Assembly (NCBI GenBank): GCA_023299895.1
Contig: JALZWI010000211.1
Coordinates: forward strand, 1-6,375
DNA: 6,375 bases
Direction: 5' to 3'
Origin: Arenicella sp.
GTDB taxonomy: Bacteria > Pseudomonadota > Gammaproteobacteria > Arenicellales > Arenicellaceae
Shown here: piece by piece, positions 5,550 to 6,375 of the stretch
Position numbering within the stretch: position 1 is the first letter of the stretch
Layout of the letters: each line of letters opens with the position of its first letter
The notes under the pieces: model-generated
Databases searched by the model: none
What the model was told of the DNA's origin: nothing
What the model saw: the letters and a program-made list of their open reading frames with translations, nothing else
Program-made: the position numbers and the translations under genes

Positions 5550-5570
5550 TATACTTATTGTAAGTGTAAT
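5550..5570 (+). promoter_or_regulatory. Candidate -10 region of the paraslipin gene
   Basis: TATACT (5550-5555) and TGTAAT (5565-5570) are both near-consensus -10 hexamers, 44 and 29 bases before the ATG at 5600. Neither has a good -35 at 16-18 bases. A short inverted repeat, ACTTA-TTG-TAAGT (5553-5565), lies between and overlaps them and could be an operator. Which, if either, is used cannot be decided from sequence. Confidence 0.25.
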
Positions 5571-5589
5571 TATCAGTTTAAAACATCAT

Positions 5590-5594
5590 TGGAG
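5590..5594 (+). promoter_or_regulatory. Shine-Dalgarno of the paraslipin gene
   Basis: TGGAG ends five bases before the ATG at 5600-5602, supporting that start. It is the second of the two clear Shine-Dalgarno sites in the window. Confidence 0.75.
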
Positions 5595-5599
5595 ACTAG

Positions 5600-6375
5600 A
5601 TGGATATTAATATTGCTTTTCTGATTGCCGCAGCGATCGTTGCTATTTTAGTGTTTAAAAACATTGTTCGAATCGTTCCTCAGAACGAGGCCTTTATTAT
5701 TGAGCGCTTGGGTAAGTATTCGGCCACGCTAGAGGCGGGCTTTCATTTACTAGTGCCATTTGTTGATCGTGTTGCTTATAAACATTCTTTGAAGGAGTTT
5801 GCAGTTGATGTGCCAGCACAACAAGCGATTACTCGAGATAACGTTGCTTTGGGTGTTGATGGTGTTTTGTATCTTCGGATCATGGATCCTAAATCAGCCT
5901 CTTACGGGGTAGAGAATCTACGTTTCGCAATCACCCAACTTGCGCAAACCACCATGCGTGCTGAAATTGGTAAATTAAGTTTAGATCAAACCTTTGAATC
6001 TCGTGAAAACGTCAATGCCACAGTAACGCATGCGATCGATGAAGCCTCTGAAGCATGGGGCACTAAGGTGTTGCGTTATGAAGTTAAAGATATTTCACCG
6101 CCATTGTCGATTCTAGAAGAAATGGAAAAACAAATGGCCGCCGAGCGAGAGCGTCGTGTGTCGGTAACTACCTCAGAAGGTTATCGCCAAGCACAAATTA
6201 ACGAAGCCGAGGGTGATCAGCAAGCACAAGTTTTGCGTGCTAGAGGTAATGCTGATGCGATTGAAATTGAAGCGGGTGCAAGAGCTACCGCGATTCGCAA
6301 GATATCAGAAGCGATTAATACTGAGGGCGGCACGACCGCCGTCGCGCAGCAACTGTCAGAACAATATATTCAGGC
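5600..6375 (+). CDS. SPFH/stomatin family protein (paraslipin, QmcA-like), 3' end outside window
   Basis: The frame is open from ATG 5600 to the window edge, giving 258 residues. A single N-terminal membrane helix (about 4-19) is followed by the SPFH domain: VPQNEAFIIERLGKY (26-40), GFHLLVPFVDRVAY (47-60), VPAQQAITRDNVALGVDGVLYLRI (71-94), then DPKSASYGVENLRFAITQLAQTTMR, and EAWGTKVLRYEVKDISPP (151-168). From about 172 the chain becomes a charged coiled coil (EEMEKQMAAERERR, SEGYRQAQINEAEGDQQAQ) and reaches the QQLSEQYIQ segment that precedes the C-terminal tail in this family. These proteins form large oligomeric rings in the inner membrane and help organise membrane domains or guard membrane proteases; an NfeD-like (YbbJ) gene is a frequent neighbour and might follow outside the window. 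The start is supported by a good Shine-Dalgarno. HflC and HflK are related SPFH proteins, but the TRDNVALGVDGVLY motif and single-gene position favour a paraslipin. Confidence 0.92.
   Translation, partial: MDINIAFLIAAAIVAILVFKNIVRIVPQNEAFIIERLGKYSATLEAGFHLLVPFVDRVAYKHSLKEFAVDVPAQQAITRDNVALGVDGVLYLRIMDPKSASYGVENLRFAITQLAQTTMRAEIGKLSLDQTFESRENVNATVTHAIDEASEAWGTKVLRYEVKDISPPLSILEEMEKQMAAERERRVSVTTSEGYRQAQINEAEGDQQAQVLRARGNADAIEIEAGARATAIRKISEAINTEGGTTAVAQQLSEQYIQ

Noticed and set aside
1..6375. Mobile element, phage, toxin-antitoxin, defence system or CRISPR array
   Set aside because: Every sizeable frame has a housekeeping or ordinary regulatory assignment; there are no transposase or integrase motifs, no spaced repeats and no visible target duplications.

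Overview
The window looks like an ordinary chromosomal stretch from a moderately AT-rich gammaproteobacterium, probably marine or aquatic. The support is a YbfF-type esterase, an ECF sigma factor paired with a DUF3379-type anti-sigma factor (a pairing I associate with Shewanella/Vibrio-like and other marine Gammaproteobacteria), a SCO/PCuAC copper-delivery protein and a QmcA-like paraslipin. This placement is inferred from protein families only; no rRNA or other phylogenetic marker is present. I see no phage genes, transposases, integrases, CRISPR arrays, tRNA or rRNA genes.

Layout, left to right. (1) 2-355 (+): the C-terminal end of the ribosome-associated GTPase HflX, cut by the window edge. 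(2) 356-701: 346 bases with no gene, holding a perfect 12-bp hairpin (619-648) between the convergent ends of hflX and the next gene. (3) 702-1187 (-): a secreted DUF6152 protein with a GTG start and a strong Shine-Dalgarno. (4) 1386-2123 (-): a TSUP (TauE/SafE-type) membrane permease. (5) A 46-base divergent gap, then a three-gene (+) unit: YbfF-like alpha/beta hydrolase (2170-2979), ECF sigma factor (2976-3542, overlapping by ATGA) and a membrane-anchored zinc-finger anti-sigma factor (3573-4331). (6) 4378-5487 (-): a two-domain fusion of a SCO1/SenC copper/thioredoxin-fold domain with a PCuAC periplasmic copper chaperone domain, convergent with the anti-sigma gene. (7) A 112-base divergent intergenic region, then 5600-6375 (+): the N-terminal 258 residues of an SPFH/paraslipin membrane protein that runs off the window.

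How the genes work together. The clearest unit is hydrolase-sigma-anti-sigma: the sigma factor and its DUF3379-type partner should form a transmembrane signalling pair, and overlapping the esterase with the sigma gene suggests co-expression, though what is sensed cannot be read from sequence. The SCO-PCuAC fusion puts two steps of copper delivery to the CuA/CuB sites of haem-copper oxidases into one polypeptide; no oxidase subunit gene is visible here. The other genes (hflX, DUF6152, TSUP, paraslipin) show no obvious functional link to one another.

Novelty: I found no convincing wholly new system. The best leads are the SCO-PCuAC fusion with both copper motifs intact, the hydrolase/ECF/DUF3379 operon, the His-His mature N-terminus predicted for the DUF6152 protein, and the lack of Shine-Dalgarno sequences at five of the seven visible starts, including a very compact divergent promoter region where both transcripts could be almost leaderless.
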